NCBI GenBank assembly: GCA_904063045.1
Contig: CAJFCJ010000003.1
Location: forward strand, 2,652,504 to 2,716,503
Direction of reading: 5' to 3'
Length of the DNA stretch: 64,000 nt
From: Dimorphilus gyrociliatus
Lineage: Eukaryota; Annelida; Polychaeta; Dinophilidae
The position numbers were made by a program, and so were the translations under genes. The notes beneath the pieces were generated by a model. It did not search any database, was not told the DNA's origin, and saw only the letters and a program-made list of their open reading frames with translations. Positions 27,127 through 42,638 of the stretch are shown here, piece by piece (within the stretch, counting starts at the first letter, position 1; each line of letters opens with the position of its first letter).

Positions 27127-30100
27127 CTATTCGTAAAATCTCATTGAATGACCTTTTTTCTTTTTGAACTGGTAGCTCGCTTCAAATCCTTTATCATCGT
27201 AAACCGAATTAGATTTAAAGATAACCCTGAAGTATGGGCCGTCCGAAGTGACCGTTCTTTGATGCGTACTTAAAAAATTTCCGCATAACTTGCTCATCTT
27301 CCTATCTGATATACGAAAACCAAAATTGCTGAATGACACAGAATCGCTTTTTGTTTCTTCTGTACAAGGTTTGATACCCTCGACTGAGAAAGTTAAAAAG
27401 TGAATTTGAACTATTTCTTCTTCTTCCATTTCTCCTTTGAAAACGTACTGGCATTCAGTATTCCGGGGATAATCACCAGGATAATTTGGACTAGTAAACA
27501 TGCCACTTTTAGCCTGACGGCTAGTAAAAGTGAAGATACATTTATCAGCTTTATCTTGTATCCCCGTATAAATACCAAAATTAGTTAGAAATTTGTATCT
27601 AGCTTTGAAACCCTTAAATGGAGCCTTGATACTAGACTCTTCCCGTTCTACCGAATCAAAGATAACCTCCATAAATTGATTCGGTGACATAAGTTGGCGG
27701 TTATCCATTTCCCCGCAGAAAAGTCCGATATCTTTCAAATCTCCCTCATCTTTAATTTGTACTCGTATAGAATCAATAGATGTACACCTAGAAGGGAAAA
27801 TATAAGCAATATATTATTTTATATAGTATTTACGACGTTACAAGTCTATAAAAGTATGAATTTTAATAATTCAACATAAATATCCAGTTTAAAACTATTA
27901 AAACGTATATAAACTTAATAGAAGGTGTATATATTTTACAAATATTTCACCTTAAAGATATTAGGAAATGAAACGCAGATAAATTAATAAAAAAGATTAT
28001 AGTTTCGAGCAGAAATGCGGATATTTTTAGACATTCTTCCATTGACTAAATCAGATTAAAAAGACGCTAGAGAAAACGACTAATTGCGGTAAAAAGTCTA
28101 AAAAAAACTAATAAAATATTAAACAGAATGTATAATAATTTGTATAGCAATAAGACAACATAACCACTTTATTTCTATGTGGACGACAGATTTTCCTGTA
28201 CGGAAATATATTCTACTTCTCTTTATTTACATAAGAAATGGTATAGTAAATTGAATTATAAGTATTTTTTAATCATTAATTAATTAATATTTGCATAATT
28301 ATATTAATGATTAATTCATAATTGAAAACAGGCTGTATTACTGCTTTATTAATTGTTTTTTCTCAGCTTTCTATATCAATAGACAGGACTATAAATATAT
28401 TTCTTATAAACTACCCTTTCCATACCAAAGGATGATGGTAACTATGTTAGTTTTGTGTTTGTTCCATTAGTGTCTGTTTACCAAGCAATATTCCGCTTAA
28501 ATGACACTGATACTATTCTTTTTATTCCACCTAATCTCTTCTTTATATATTTATACTTTCCTCTTTCAAAGAAAATTTCTCTTTTTTATTTAACAAGTAA
28601 ATTTACATTTACTAATTAAAATATTTTATCTATTTATCTAACTAATTAAAAAGATACTAAAATATTATAAGCGCAGTTATTATACTTACTCAGTCGGATC
28701 TTTAGCATCATTAGAAATGTAATATAGTTGAACTTCTTCAAATATTACTTGTACCCTTTCTTCTGGGTTACCAATGAATTCGTATTTGCATTGTTGACCG
28801 GAACTATACTCTTCCGGGTATCTTGGAGAAGTAAAAGTGCCTTCCTTGCCTTCTTCACTTTTGAAAGTTTTTACGCAGTCAGAAGCTGTTGTTATTAAAA
28901 AGATAAAAGGGAATAAGTTAAAAATTGGAATATTTACGCAAACTACAATATATCAACAGTATAAATATACTAAATATCTATATGATAAGCGAATATAAAA
29001 ATCATCAATTTCACTTTATACATACAATAAAAAAAATATGTTACTATAATGGGAATTGTGTAAAAAATGACATTTAATGAAGATAAGTGATTGATCTATT
29101 GCTTTAGGTCTTTTTTCTATGCTCTGTGGATTTCTTTTACAAGCTAAACATACGAAATATATGGTTTATATTATATTTTTCTTATATTTCCAATCATTAG
29201 TATAAAGTCAATACTCTAATGTTTAATTGATTTCTGCAACAAGCTTGTCTTGTTATATGTAACAGCTATGATATGTCAGTATGGAATATCTATCATTTAG
29301 CAATTTCCGGCACCCTGTGCTTTTCCTGCATTAACCTAATAAGCTAAGTAATCTCATAACGTTTCTTTTAATTCTTTCTCTACTCTTTCTTAGTAATTAA
29401 TAATTTGCAATAAATGTATTTATAAAATTTTCTCCAGTTAAATCCATAGGAAAGACAAGGAAGAGAGAGAAAACTTAAGTATAGAACGAGAATAGGATAG
29501 GGTAAAGAAAGGAGAACAAATAAAACTTAATCAGTTAATTTTCTTAATTTAATGAAATCCGATTTCAATAAGAGGAAAGTGATAACGAAAAGAAGATTTT
29601 TTTTTTGAAAGTTGTTTGATAGAGAGGTCTTAGTTTACAAAAAGCATTTTATCTAAGCTGACTGCAAATAATTTGCAGAAGAGAGCTGGAGTTTTTTCTA
29701 CTAAAATTATTTGGCTATAAATCGGAGTATTCCGTTTTATCTTCAACAAACTGGAAAGAATTGATTATCAATACTTAATTAAGTAAAATTTAAGAGAGCG
29801 TAAAGAGGAGTTATTAGCGTTAATCAAAAGCGGAAGGTTCTGAAAAAAACCCACCTCTTTACATACTTCTTTTACGTTATATAGAATGCCTTAATAATCA
29901 TTTGATAAAAAGAGGAAACAAGTACATAAAAAGACATAAACCCAGTATCTTTATAAGATAATGATTTTTAAACAATAAATAAATTGTTATATGCCGCAAA
30001 GCTCTTTAAAGAATTGTTTTAATATAGAATAAAAGAGGAAAGGAGGATATAAATCAATAAAATGAACCATAAGAATTTGAAATGTAATCGATAGAATTCC

Positions 30101-33100
30101 ATTGACACCATTTTCTTTTGCCCTCTTTTTCTTTTATTATTTTTTTATCTTTCTCTCCCTCTCTCGCTCTCTCTATGTTCTATTGTCGTTCTAATAATTT
30201 TCACTATTCAAAATAAATAAAGAGAAGGGAGGAAAACATGGACAAATAGAAATATATATGATATTTATAAACTATTTACATCGTAATTTAAAGACAATAA
30301 TCTTATTTTCGTAGATGAAATATGATAGAGAAAGAGAGAGAGAGAGAGAATATACAAAGTATGGAAAACCAGAGGTTTCCTGCCTAAAAGTTTGCAAATT
30401 TCTTTATACTCTTCCAAAATAAAAAATATTAAATACACGTTTATTATTTGCAATAAAATTTGAAATAAGCCTATTTCGTAGGTAATTGTAGATTTTTTCA
30501 CGATAGATGATAGAAAATTTTGGACGATTAGATGAATATAAAATGATGATGAGTTTAGAAATTGGCTGACAAAAATATATATTTTCATCATTGAAAATTT
30601 CCTTAAATTTGCCTCTTTTTCATCATATCTTTCTTCTCTCTCCTCATCCTCTTTCTTTAATAGAATGACAAAAGAAAATTTATCATATAAAGACGTAAAG
30701 AAAGAACGGGATGAGAGCTTTATTCAGTTTGGACTATCCTCCAATAAAGAATATACAGCTGCATATAATCCGGTTACGTAACGTTGTAAGCCGTGGGAAA
30801 GCCAAGCATTTTTCAGACAAGACGTAAAAGCGTCACTTGAAAGATTGTTGATAAAATGAAAATTTTTGCTTTTAATGTCAGTTTTATGATTAATCCTTAG
30901 AGGTTTTCTTTATAAACAATAGAGAATTTATAAACAAAATCATAGCACAATAGAAACATAGGTCGCTCATACAGTATTAGGATGAATTGATTAAACTGAC
31001 CCTCAGATAAGCACACTAGGAAAAGTGAGAAGAAAATTAAGAAGAGGAAAAGAAATCGTACACCTCATTTTAATCGAATATGATTAAGGAGAGGAAAGGA
31101 ACAACAACTGAAATAGGCCCTCAAGCGCATCGGTCTATTTTCTCTTCCTAGTCATTAACTAGGGGCGAATCGTTTATTTAGTAGTTTAAGACGAGAAACT
31201 ACGTCTTGAAGTAATGAGTAGGAGAAAACGCAAAGTAGAAGAGGAATAAGACCAATAATTGATCTGATGGGAAAAGAGACAGAAAAAGGTGTAAAATAAG
31301 TAAATTCTTACCGCTGTCGTTCTCCGAATATTTTCCTTTACTAGTTAGAGATGGAGAAAGAACGCTTATTAAAATAGCTAGCGATAGTAGCATAAGCGCT
31401 CCCGTCTGCTTCTGCGTAAGCGACTTGTAATAAAAATTGTCGACGTTCTCTCCCTCTGTCTATCTATCTATCTTGTTTCATTCTATTTCTTCACTACCTT
31501 TTTCTCTTTCTTTCCCTGTCTGTCTATCTATCTCGCTCGGTCTCTTTTCCGACACTCTGCTTCGTTCTCTCTCTCTTTCTCTTTTGTATCTCTATCACTC
31601 GTTTTCGCGGAGCAGCGCACCAGACGCCACTGGCTGTTCCGCAGGTAGCGTTTGAAGTGGCAGACGCGAAAGACGGACACAAGATCGAATAGTTTACAAG
31701 AGCGAATAAATCAATGAACAATTACAAATGATTGAAGAAAAAGAGCAACTTTAATTGTCTAAAATATGTTAAAAAGTATAAACTAGTAACTCAATCAATT
31801 TTCCGGGCATTAAATCTATTTCCTTTTTCTTTAGTATTATCTACCTTTATAATCATAAGTCTGTTCTAATATCTTTGTTAGATGAAAGTCAAGCGTTAGG
31901 AATCTTTCCTCCTCCCTCCAAAAGAAACACTAAGCCGTTCACCTCAAATCGATTCTAAGTTAAGCATGCAGTCAAAGATAAGAAAGCGCGATAGATGGCG
32001 TATTACTACGTTTAATAACGAATTCACAAACGTTCCTCAATAGAAAGAGCTTTAAATTGTTTTTAAATTACTTAAGTAATACTCGAATACAATGTTTTTC
32101 TAAGAAACCTATAATGAGTATACAATCCATATATTATATCACTAAACTAGTTTATAGTAGTTATACTTGTATAAACCGTTACACATAGTATAACGATTCA
32201 TATAATTGTAAAAAAAACTACCATCTCTTTGGATAAACATTTATAACCTTTAACTTAAAAAGAAATAAAGCAAATGCTGAATAAATATACAAAATAAGAG
32301 AAAATACTTTTTACAGGGGTATGGATGATAAGCCAGAACACTTGTATCAAAACAGTTTGTCTATGAATATTATACATATACTGTATAAGCTATTTAGGAC
32401 AATAAAAAATTATACTAATTCCTGTCAGGTGTTTTTTCCTCCATTTAATAACCGAATTAGTTCTTTTAATAGAACTTAATATAAGCTATTTTTAATGAAA
32501 AAAATTTCCCAAATCCATTGACATATTTTAATTATAGTAAAAAAAAACTATAATAATACAAAAACTCCCAGAGAGAATTCCTAAGAAATGATGAAGAGAC
32601 AGAGAATTAGAGACGGAGCGAGAGAGAGAGAAAGAGACGGACAGACAGACAGACAGACAGACACAAGTAGGGATTGAAAGAGAAGAGAGAGAGAGAGAGA
32701 GAAAACGAGCAATACTCTATTTTTCAAATAGGAGTATTTTAATTTGTTTATTTTAATTTAATATTGATAAAAAAAATTCAATTGAAAAAGCTATCTGTTG
32801 CTTGCTTGGTCAGACTAAAATTATTATACATAAAGTACGTTACTACATAATAAACATGATTGAGATACTTTACTACATAATTAATACAATTTTTGTATTT
32901 TACAATTTAAATAATAGAACTGAATATATGTATTTAAACTATATTTATAATTTAACTTTTAAATACTAGATGGCGATAGTGAGTTTATTTAGATGATATA
33001 CAGTATATTTCTCATTATATAAATAAACTTGCAAAGTAATACTTTAAATTATTATGTTATGTTTTATTTAAATATTCATTCAATGTAGATTTTCTACAAA

Positions 33101-33531
33101 TATATTTCCTTTTTGTAAAAAAAAACGAAAAAAAAAAGAAAAGCTATTAAGGATAAAAAGATGAGAGAAAAAATTTCTAAACATTTACGAAAACTTATAC
33201 ACCTGCATAGCTAGATAATTTCAATGCAGTTTGTCGGCTTTAAAAACAAAATAAGATGATGAAAAGCAAAAGAGGAAAAAAAAGGCGTGTTCTCGTGAGT
33301 TTAGAATGATAAATAGCCACTTAAATGACAAGAATGTTATAACACTATATAAAAGATGATGTAAATGAAATGTAACAGATTTTCAAGTGTAATAAATAAA
33401 GTATACCTTTGGAAGAGTTAAAAGAAAAAATCTATTAATAATTTTTGTTATATACAAACAAAGGAGATGTGAATTTCATAAATAGTTTGCTCCAAATTTC
33501 ATATATAATAAGTTTGTAGTATTAATAAATT

Positions 33532-33584
<53 letters not shown>

Positions 33585-36500
33585 TTAAGAATGAAAGTAA
33601 GAGAAGTACCAGAAAAGTAGGTGAAAAATCCATTTGATCCTAGCTGCATATATTATTTAACGAAATATCCTATTCTTAAATACATATACACATATATCCA
33701 TATGTATTTATTTGTATATTTTTTGCAAATGGGAAACATCTAGGTTTGTTCTGTTTTTCACTGTTAAAATTGATTATTAGTAGGTTTTATGCAATTTTTA
33801 GAAATAAGGATTATAGGACTTGTTCTTTTCTTTCTCTCATTTTATAAAAAAAGACTAAAATGGAAATAGAATAATTAATTATGACATATAGCGAAAAGAT
33901 AAATGTATATAACTATATATCTACATATTTTGACTGATTCCTACTGTATATATGTGCATTTTTATGATTTTTACTCTCTTTTCATATAAGAATAAGCATA
34001 ATTTTTTGGAACGTTCCACTAGCGGAAGAGTCTCTAGAGGCGCTTTATTAGGTCGCGAGTTTGTACACTTTACAGAGATCGTAAAGGGAAAAGCATAGTA
34101 TGAAAATGCTGGAGAAAATGAAAATAATAAAACACTGATAAATAAGACTCTTTATATTGTAATACAATGTTAAGTTTTCGCAAACGTTAGATATTTATAT
34201 ATAAAAATATAGACAAACTTACTACAAAGACCAATGACTGCTGTAAAACAGCAGAAAACTCTATAGAACATGGCCAGCTCGATTAAATCGATCAGAGTGA
34301 CGATGCGCATCCAAAATTTTGTAGTATATCTTACTAGATGTCGCTTTTAGTTATTTTATCAATGAACTTTCTTTTCCCTTTTACAAGTGTTATTTTTAGA
34401 AGTAATAATTACACTAAATTAAATTTTTATAGCAATAAAAGGATAATGGTGGAGCAGTTCCTGTTTTAAAAATACCTTCCTCCCCCATCAGACTACATAG
34501 TTGAATATTCCGATGGAAAAGAGATATTTTCTGAATGAATGTTTTCTTTAAACATTATCAAACTATGATAAAAAGAAAATTAACATATGCTTTATGATAC
34601 TTTTCGGTTCTTTTTTAGTGTCTTTCATTCGTTTTCCTTTTGTTTTTGTTTTTTCTTCTTATACATAAATATATATAGACAACTTTTGGATATTTCAAGG
34701 CATAATATAATAATTTCTCCATCCTCAGAGAGAAAAGAATATGCGTCAGGAATGAAAAAACAAAAATAAAAAAACAAAAAAATATAAAGCTCTAACGCTA
34801 TTGCATTCGAATTACTTCATTAATCTCTCCGTTATTTCGGATACTTTGTCATATAAAATAGAAAAATTCTTATTTTCGTAATCGAAGAAAAGACAAAAAG
34901 TTTCTTTCATCTTCTCCTATCGTTTGAGGAAAACATACTACGTAGAAACTTCCCCTCTCCCTTCTAGCTCCCGTCTGTCTAACTGTATATAAATATATAG
35001 ATATATGTATAAGTATGTGTATTTGTGTTTTCTCTCCCTTTCTCTCTCTATCTTTCTCCTTCTTCTCCTTCTACTCTCCTCTTTTTTTTAATTCACTAAT
35101 TTCTTTGTATCAAATAAATCTTTATAATCATGTTATGTCATAAGAGATTACTTTCGCTTAAATTATCTGAGCAAAAATATCATAAACTAGAATTAGCTAA
35201 TTTCCTAGTAAATTGAGTCTTATGCGGTCACTTACCTTTTAATTCAATTAATCAGAATTTAAGTTTAAGTTTACTCGGTCTTTCTTTTGAAAGCTGCTTT
35301 AAACTAGTTTATCTTTTCTATTGTAATTTATCATATTACTATTCTTTTTTTCATTCAATATATATGTTAAGACAGGCAAAAACAACCAATACTCTAAAAT
35401 TTACATTTGCCGAGATCACGTGATCAGGCGTAGAAGATGGACAGATTACGAGCTCAATTCGGCCTCCTAAAGTTCACTCATCTATCACTTTTTCCACAAA
35501 TTACAAGGAGAATAACAGTACTAAATACTGAATAAGAGAAATACAATGCAAAATTACTTTTGTTCTAGTTTTAAATTTGTTCTTTTCTGAAAGATTTTCT
35601 TATAATTTAAATTGGATACAAGATAAGATATTCCGATATTAATTTTCTTTTCTCCAACATTTCTGACTTCTCTTACTTCGTATTTTTCTCAGTTTCTCCT
35701 CCTCTTAGTTCTATTCCCTTTTCGTCATTCTTTTGCATATCATTTCTTATTCCGCTGTTAAATCCATCTAACTAATTCAATTTCTTACATTTTCAATAGT
35801 AAAAAATTTAATATTTTCTTTTCCAGTTTAAGATACGGAAATTATAAGATAAAATGATATGATCGAATAGGCAAATAAAAGTTGATCAAGGGTTGTAACG
35901 TGATATGTCATTGCCGATAGACAAGTTTTAACATCAGAGCTGGGTCTTTAAGGTTCATTTAACCATGGTTTTTTATTCTCATTAATCAACTGATTTATGA
36001 TATTTTTCTCTAATATTGATGGCTACTAAACCATTTACATGTTTTTATACCGATTATGTATGGAATAGATAAGTATACCTTAGGGTTGGTTCTGTATTCA
36101 TGATAAAATTTTTAAATAAAAGAGTTAATATTTAAAGGAATCGAGATAGCCAAGACAGACAAAGACGAAAGGAGAGTAAAAAGACGAATGGAATGAAAAA
36201 TTCCAGCATTTACTCGGGCAAAAGAATGTTATTTATGTTAATTCGTCTAGACACTTTCAAATTGTCAATTTCTCTAACATGATCAAGGTCTTTGAGACAA
36301 TAGGCCCAGAAATTTCCTAATGATTATCTTAATTCAGATGATAGTATTTAAGGGAAAGACTATAATCTCAATACAATATATGGGAGTTAATCGATATTTA
36401 ACTCAGATAAGCAGGAAGGAAGGAACAAACAAATTTTGTATAATAAGTTCAGAAACGCAAAAAGAATATAGGAATCAAATTAATAACAATTAACTTCTGC

Positions 36501-37882
36501 TTTCGAAAGTGCCGTTTCTTTTTCACAAGTATCTCTAGAGGTGTAATAAAATCTATTCTTAAAGAATGTCAGCGACTCTGTGAGTCTCTTTAGTGAGGAT
36601 ATTAAATTTGCTGGGTAAAGTAAATGGAAAGAGAAAATATTTTAATAAAAACAACTCAGAAGGTTTCAAATTGTTTATAATTTATGGAAAAACTACTAAC
36701 GTTAAGGAAAATTAAATAACGCTATTCTTTCATGGAGAAAACTTTTGGAAAATACGGTTTAAAAATAGAGGGAGACCAAGGTTTAAAAGAGATTTCTGTA
36801 GATCGTAAAAAAGTTAGATTGAAAGACGAAAGTTTAAATTAAAAGTGAGTGGAATCAAAGATGGATAATAGATGGTCGTAACAGAGGCCACTTTTGGGAA
36901 TTACTTTGACAGATAACAATAACCCCATAAAAACAAAAGAACAAATAAGGCAAATGGAAACAATCATATTTGCTATCTTTTCTATTGACAAAGATGGTCA
37001 ATAATTCTACACTAAAGATATTCACTGTATTTGGGGAGTAAGACGGGAAGAGACTATACAATAAGGAGAAACATGATTTATATTATATGATAAAGATATA
37101 TGAGAGAGAGGAACATGAGGGAAAAGTCTGGACACAAAATGAAAGAAACCAAATAGGCAGAGACGTTAAATAAAGAGAGGAAAAACCGAAGGGATTCTAG
37201 AACTTGCTATCTTTCCTTTTTTTTTTTTTCTACTCTGTATAACATAATGGATTCGGAATTTTTAAAGGTTTCTCTTTCTAGTTGGTAGGCAGACTTTGAG
37301 TCTTATTCCCTTTTAACCTAGAGGCAGAATCGCTTTATTTTTGTTTTTACGCTAAGGTCTTGACTAATGAACAGCAAGACTTGACCAAGTAAAACAGGAG
37401 TAGAGGCGGTAATGTCTTATGAAAAATAGCTTTTGATAGATACTTTTATCCAATGAACGGCTCTTTGGAATGGGAACTAAAGGAGAGAATTCATCTAGCT
37501 TTATTTAATTAGATGTTTGTTACTTGATTGTAATCAAGGCGTTTATAACGGAATCTATATTTCATTATCTTTTAGATAAACTTAAAGTAACGAAGATATA
37601 TAAAAGGAGGTTGTTTGTAACTATATAACCCTATTTCCATAAAAAAAAATTTGTTCCAATTGATGGATGACATCCTCCTCTTTTTCCTATTTTTCTTTCA
37701 ATTTTTCTAAATCCTTTCTCTAGTTTGTCGAATTCATCTTGCCGAAATACAAACCTTATAATTGTAAAGATAGTATTTACTGCAGATATCGTTCATAAAA
37801 GATAGCGTCTATGAATATTCAGACTTAATAGAAAGACCTCTATTAATCCAAGAGTTGTATTTATGATTGATAAAAATAATAT

Positions 37883-37921
<39 letters not shown>

Positions 37922-40900
37922 AATAAAGAAGAAAGAAAAGTTATATCTTTCTTATTTGAAATAAGGTCAAAAGCAATTGAAATTAATAAGGAATTTTCAG
38001 GTTATTTTATCATTAGAACACCATTGCTTCGTTATTGATGTCAATAGTTCGTACAAAAAATAGCTTAAATATAGCGGAATGAATCAATTACTTTTCTTAA
38101 GAATTTATGTCCGGGGGACTACAGGCCTAGGACCATTAAAGGCAAAAAAATTGGAAATATAGGCTTGAAAAGACTTGTCTTTTAATCTAAGATACGCAAC
38201 ATTTGACGAAATTACATTCAAATCGAGAATAGAGTATAGATCCACGAGATTCATTCTGCACAAAGAGAGTGGTGAATTTTCCAGTAATATTATTTAAATC
38301 ATGCTAATAAATATTCATGAGCATAAAAAAAGTTATTAGAACTGGATAAAACTTTAAGTTCGATTGTTGTGTTTACACTTTAGTTTTTACTAATAGACGG
38401 CTTTCACCATTCTTAAGTTTGGTCCTTAATTCAGAATAAGTCTCTACAGTCAAAGTCTAAAAATAGAGTAGAGTGATGGGGTGGAGAGAGAGCAAAAGAG
38501 AGGGGCGGGAGGCGGGAGAGAGGGAGAGAAGAGAATATGCGTAGGGAAAAAAAAACATCTATAAACGCCACACAAGCAATTTTTAGCTATTGAATGACGA
38601 TGCCAACTGCAAGGAAAATGTCGTAATTCCTTTAGATCTATTATAGACGTCTAGACGGACAGTCGATTTCGTTAATTTGTTGGCTTCTTTGCGGCGTCAA
38701 AAACTAACGGAATATCTGATAGAATTTCGAATAGGTCTTAATAAAAATGAATTGCTTCCCAAACAAGAACATTTATACTTAATAATCAAAATAAAAAAGT
38801 TACTTTTCACCGGAAATTTGAAAGGAAAAACCACAAATAAAAATTTTTTGGCGCTATCTACCGTCTAATTCCCTTATTAAAAAGTATAAAATCTATTAAT
38901 CGAACGAATTATTAACCCCCTTCATCCTTTAGTATACGTTAGAATGTTTTACTGGGCTATGCTTGGTTATATGAATGTAAATTAAGTATTTTAGGTTTTT
39001 TTAGGCCTTAGAGGCATCTAAGGAAACTAATGATAATATAAATTTATTCCACTCGTTAGATGGCGTTTGAATAAATTAATAAAATATTATATTTACTTAT
39101 TAATGACAACACGAAGAAAATACTAAAAGATAATTAGCAGTCGTATTAACCTAGAAAGATATTTATCACAACCGGTTTACTAATGGAAGATAAAAAGAAA
39201 AAGAAGAGAGAGTGGGGACAAAAAGAGAAAGTTTCTTCTCTTATAAATATGTCATATATGGAAAATATTCAAGAAATATTCGAATTATACCTTGGGGAAT
39301 TAAGTAAGCTCATATCTTTAATTGAAAATATTTATGATTTAAAAAGAGAATTGCTAATAATATTAGGAAAGAAAGAAAATTCCAACTTTTCAATATTTGA
39401 TCATTCCGTAGAAATATGGAAAAATATGAAATGATATTTTCTCTTTTCCCTTCATCTTTTGAAATATAAATATAAATATATACTATATGTATTTATATAT
39501 ATACAAATATATTTATATTTATTACATTAATCTTATCAAGGTCAATCTTTATCTTTTTGATTAGTTTCCTATCATTTCTTCATTTAAAAACCATTTCATT
39601 TCAACAAAGATTATTCTTTCTATTCTTCAAATTTTGCTTTCCTTTGTTAATCGTTTTTCCTTCTCCCCATCTAGTTTCAACCCTTCTCTGTCCCTTTTTC
39701 ATCTATATTCCCTGTTTTTTTTCAAAGCTATACAACAAATTTCTAATTAAAAATTATGTGTCGATTTAGATTAGCAACAGCTGATGAAGATAAATAATTT
39801 GTAAATAGAAAAATTATTAATTAAATCTAGTGTAAAGTAAAGCGAATTAAATGGAGAAAAAATAGATTTAACTCAATTTCAAATTTCTGTATGTATGAAT
39901 GTATCTATGTTTTTGTCAGTGTTTCTTTTATTCTATTACTATTAAGTAAACATTCTGTAAGGCTAAATAGCCTTATATACTCTATATGTATAGGATATAT
40001 ATATATATATAAATTTGTATTACATTTTCGCTGTTTTCTTTTTATTTCAGTAAAATAAATTTGTGTAAATGTTAAACAGATAAAAAGTCTGCCTGGATCT
40101 GATTAAATTTATTTAGAATGGATCAAATTTACAAAACCGTTATTTCATTTATTGGAGTGAAAGAGAGGAAATTTTTGTTCCTTTCATTTTTTCTTCTTAT
40201 TCCATTTGGATTAAATAAAATTTTTGATATTGCATTCAGAGAAATAAATAGGTAGTGAAAGAAAGAAAGGGAGAAACGAATAACACTCAACTTTGACCAA
40301 TCTATGCATTTTTTAACTCTAAAGAGAGAAAAACACTACTCAGATAAATACAAGTAATAATGAATATTGATACACACTAGAGATACTTGTATGGATTCAA
40401 TTTAAAAGGCAAGTTTCAAGTTTCAAAAGTACGAGTAAAGGAGCGGGAAAGTGATCTCAACTGTTGATGGGTAATTTCCTTGAGTAACCAATTCGAGTGG
40501 AGAAATTACCATGGGATTAATAATATCCTAGAATAACAATTACAATACCCAAGGAGGAATGGGAATTGACCAGGCTAAGTGCTTGCCGAATATATTGCCC
40601 TAACTCACAACCTTTTTACCAAATAAACAAAATAAACACTTACTGAAAGGACGCTGCGTGACTGGGCTTGGTGAAAGTTCGTTGCCATGGTTATTATCGG
40701 GTGGACGTCGCGTCGAATAATCTATATAATAAATAATAAATTTTCGTTTGAACATTTCTTGGTAAAGTATATTAGTTTTATTTTGTGATAAATAATATAG
40801 ATGGAGCTACGTACGAAAGTCGTCTGTAGGATGTACGCCATTCTTATAGGGTTTATCCCGAAATTGATATCTGGCACTGAATCCTTTCAGCTGATGTCCT

Positions 40901-42606
40901 TGATCACTTTTAAATACAACAACAAGAAGTCTACCAGGAGACGAAATCTGTTAAAAACAAATAAAAAAGAGTAAAATATTAATAAATTTTTAGCAGATAG
41001 ATGGCAGAAGTGTTGTTGAAAAAAGAAAAAAAGAAGAAGAATTTGTCCCTTATTCATACCAAATAGAAAAAAAATAAATACTTTAAATGAGGAAAAGAAA
41101 TCATTAAGAAGTGAAAACCGAAAAGACTGTAAAGAATATTTTATCAAATAATTGCATTTTAAATGATTAATAAAAGTTTATAATAATATCAGGGGATTTT
41201 AGAAGAGTGTTGATTATTTATGAGATCTAATTAAAACTATAAATTTTCGATTCCTTTTTCCTTTAATAAAATACTTAAAATTTAAAAATTAATGTTAAAA
41301 TAAGATAACAAAAAAAGGAGAAGATAGTAAAAGAGAAGAAACTATCGGTCACATATTTTAAGTGGTATTTCCAATGAATGACACTTAATAATGCTGTTTG
41401 AAAATTTCTATCCTTTTTACAAGCCTTTATAGGCTTTTAATTAATAATATTCCCTTTAAAACAGGGAAGAAAAAGTAGCAATAGGCGTCTCTCTCTCTCT
41501 CTCTCTTTTAATGCTTTTTCTTGTATTTTGTTATTATTCCATGTGAAAATTCTCTTAGTTCACTAAAACTCAAAGCTTTCGTCTCTATACTTTTCATTTT
41601 TTATCATCCAAATATTTTGAATGGGTGACAAATTTCTTATAAAAAGCGGATTATTTTTCTTATCTCTTTAAATAGGATAAATCTGAGAGAAGCAGCAAAA
41701 TCCGTTATTCATCTTCTAATACCATTTATATTCAATAAGTGTTGTTTTGCAAATAATTTGCATTTAGACATCTCTCCTTCTTAAACAATTTTTAAACGAA
41801 CAAAAGGTTCTTTATAGGCTTATACTCAAATTATAAATTTGATTAAAATCTAATCGGCGAAAGAAAGAAATTATGCAAACAGAAGCATAGAGTTTATAAA
41901 ATCTTTCTACTAAAATTTCAATATCAACAGATATTAGCTATACTTTTATAAAACATATTAGTCTTACCTCTATGTTATTCCCTAGATTATTCAAACATCT
42001 AATGGGAGCAGCTTTTTCAATGTTCATATCTTTATAAATTATAATAGCGTCTGGTGAACTATAACAGTCGCCGTCGTAATTTTGCAGTAAAATATTCTCG
42101 AATCTCAAATTGATTATATGCTTATCATCTCCCATAAATATGTATTTGCACAAGCTATTTGGCGGATAATTTTGAGGGTACTTAGGACTGAAGAATTTTC
42201 CAGATTTATTCACGCTTGGTTGAAATTTATAATCGCATTCAGATGAAAATGATTTAACGCCATTCGTTTCGAAGTTTTCTGTTTTGAAATAAAAGAAAAA
42301 TAAGACAATAATAACTAAATATATATATAAATGAAAGAGAGATAAAGATAGAAAAAATATGATTGAATTAAACGATTCCCTCATTTCTTTTACATTCCCA
42401 AAGAAACGCATAAATTGCGTAATTCAAGTAGAAGATAATGGGCGGGTTTTTTAGAGAATATATATTTTTAATACAACTACAAGATAATTAACTTAAGTAA
42501 AGCATCGATAATATTACAAAGACTTACTTAAAAATTATATACATTGCATAGTAAAATATGTATGAAAATTTATAATAGCTTAGTCTTAGTAGAAGAGATA
42601 GATAGG

Positions 42607-42638
<32 letters not shown>

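Larger units (their letters stand above)
28886..40643 (-). other. Long intron (11.7 kb) of the CUB gene
   Basis: No internal coding exons were found apart from the two candidate first exons at 31312 and 34223. It contains GA, GACA and TA microsatellites, a TTACGTAA-type site at 30773, a CACGTG palindrome at 35414, and AT-rich filler. The lysine-rich open frame near 39183 on the plus strand has no recognisable domain and is probably chance. Confidence 0.5.

Noticed and set aside
31437-31721. Overlapping plus and minus ORFs
   Set aside because: Ser/Leu and Arg/Lys low complexity from TC-rich DNA; more likely the promoter region of the alternative CUB exon.
39183-39434. Plus ORF starting MEDKKKKK
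   Set aside because: AT-rich, Lys/Ile/Leu-rich, no domain, no splice partners; lies in an intron on the opposite strand.
40470-40510. Inverted repeat GGTAATTTC...GAAATTACC
   Set aside because: Nine-bp arms with a 23-base loop are expected by chance in AT-rich DNA of this length.
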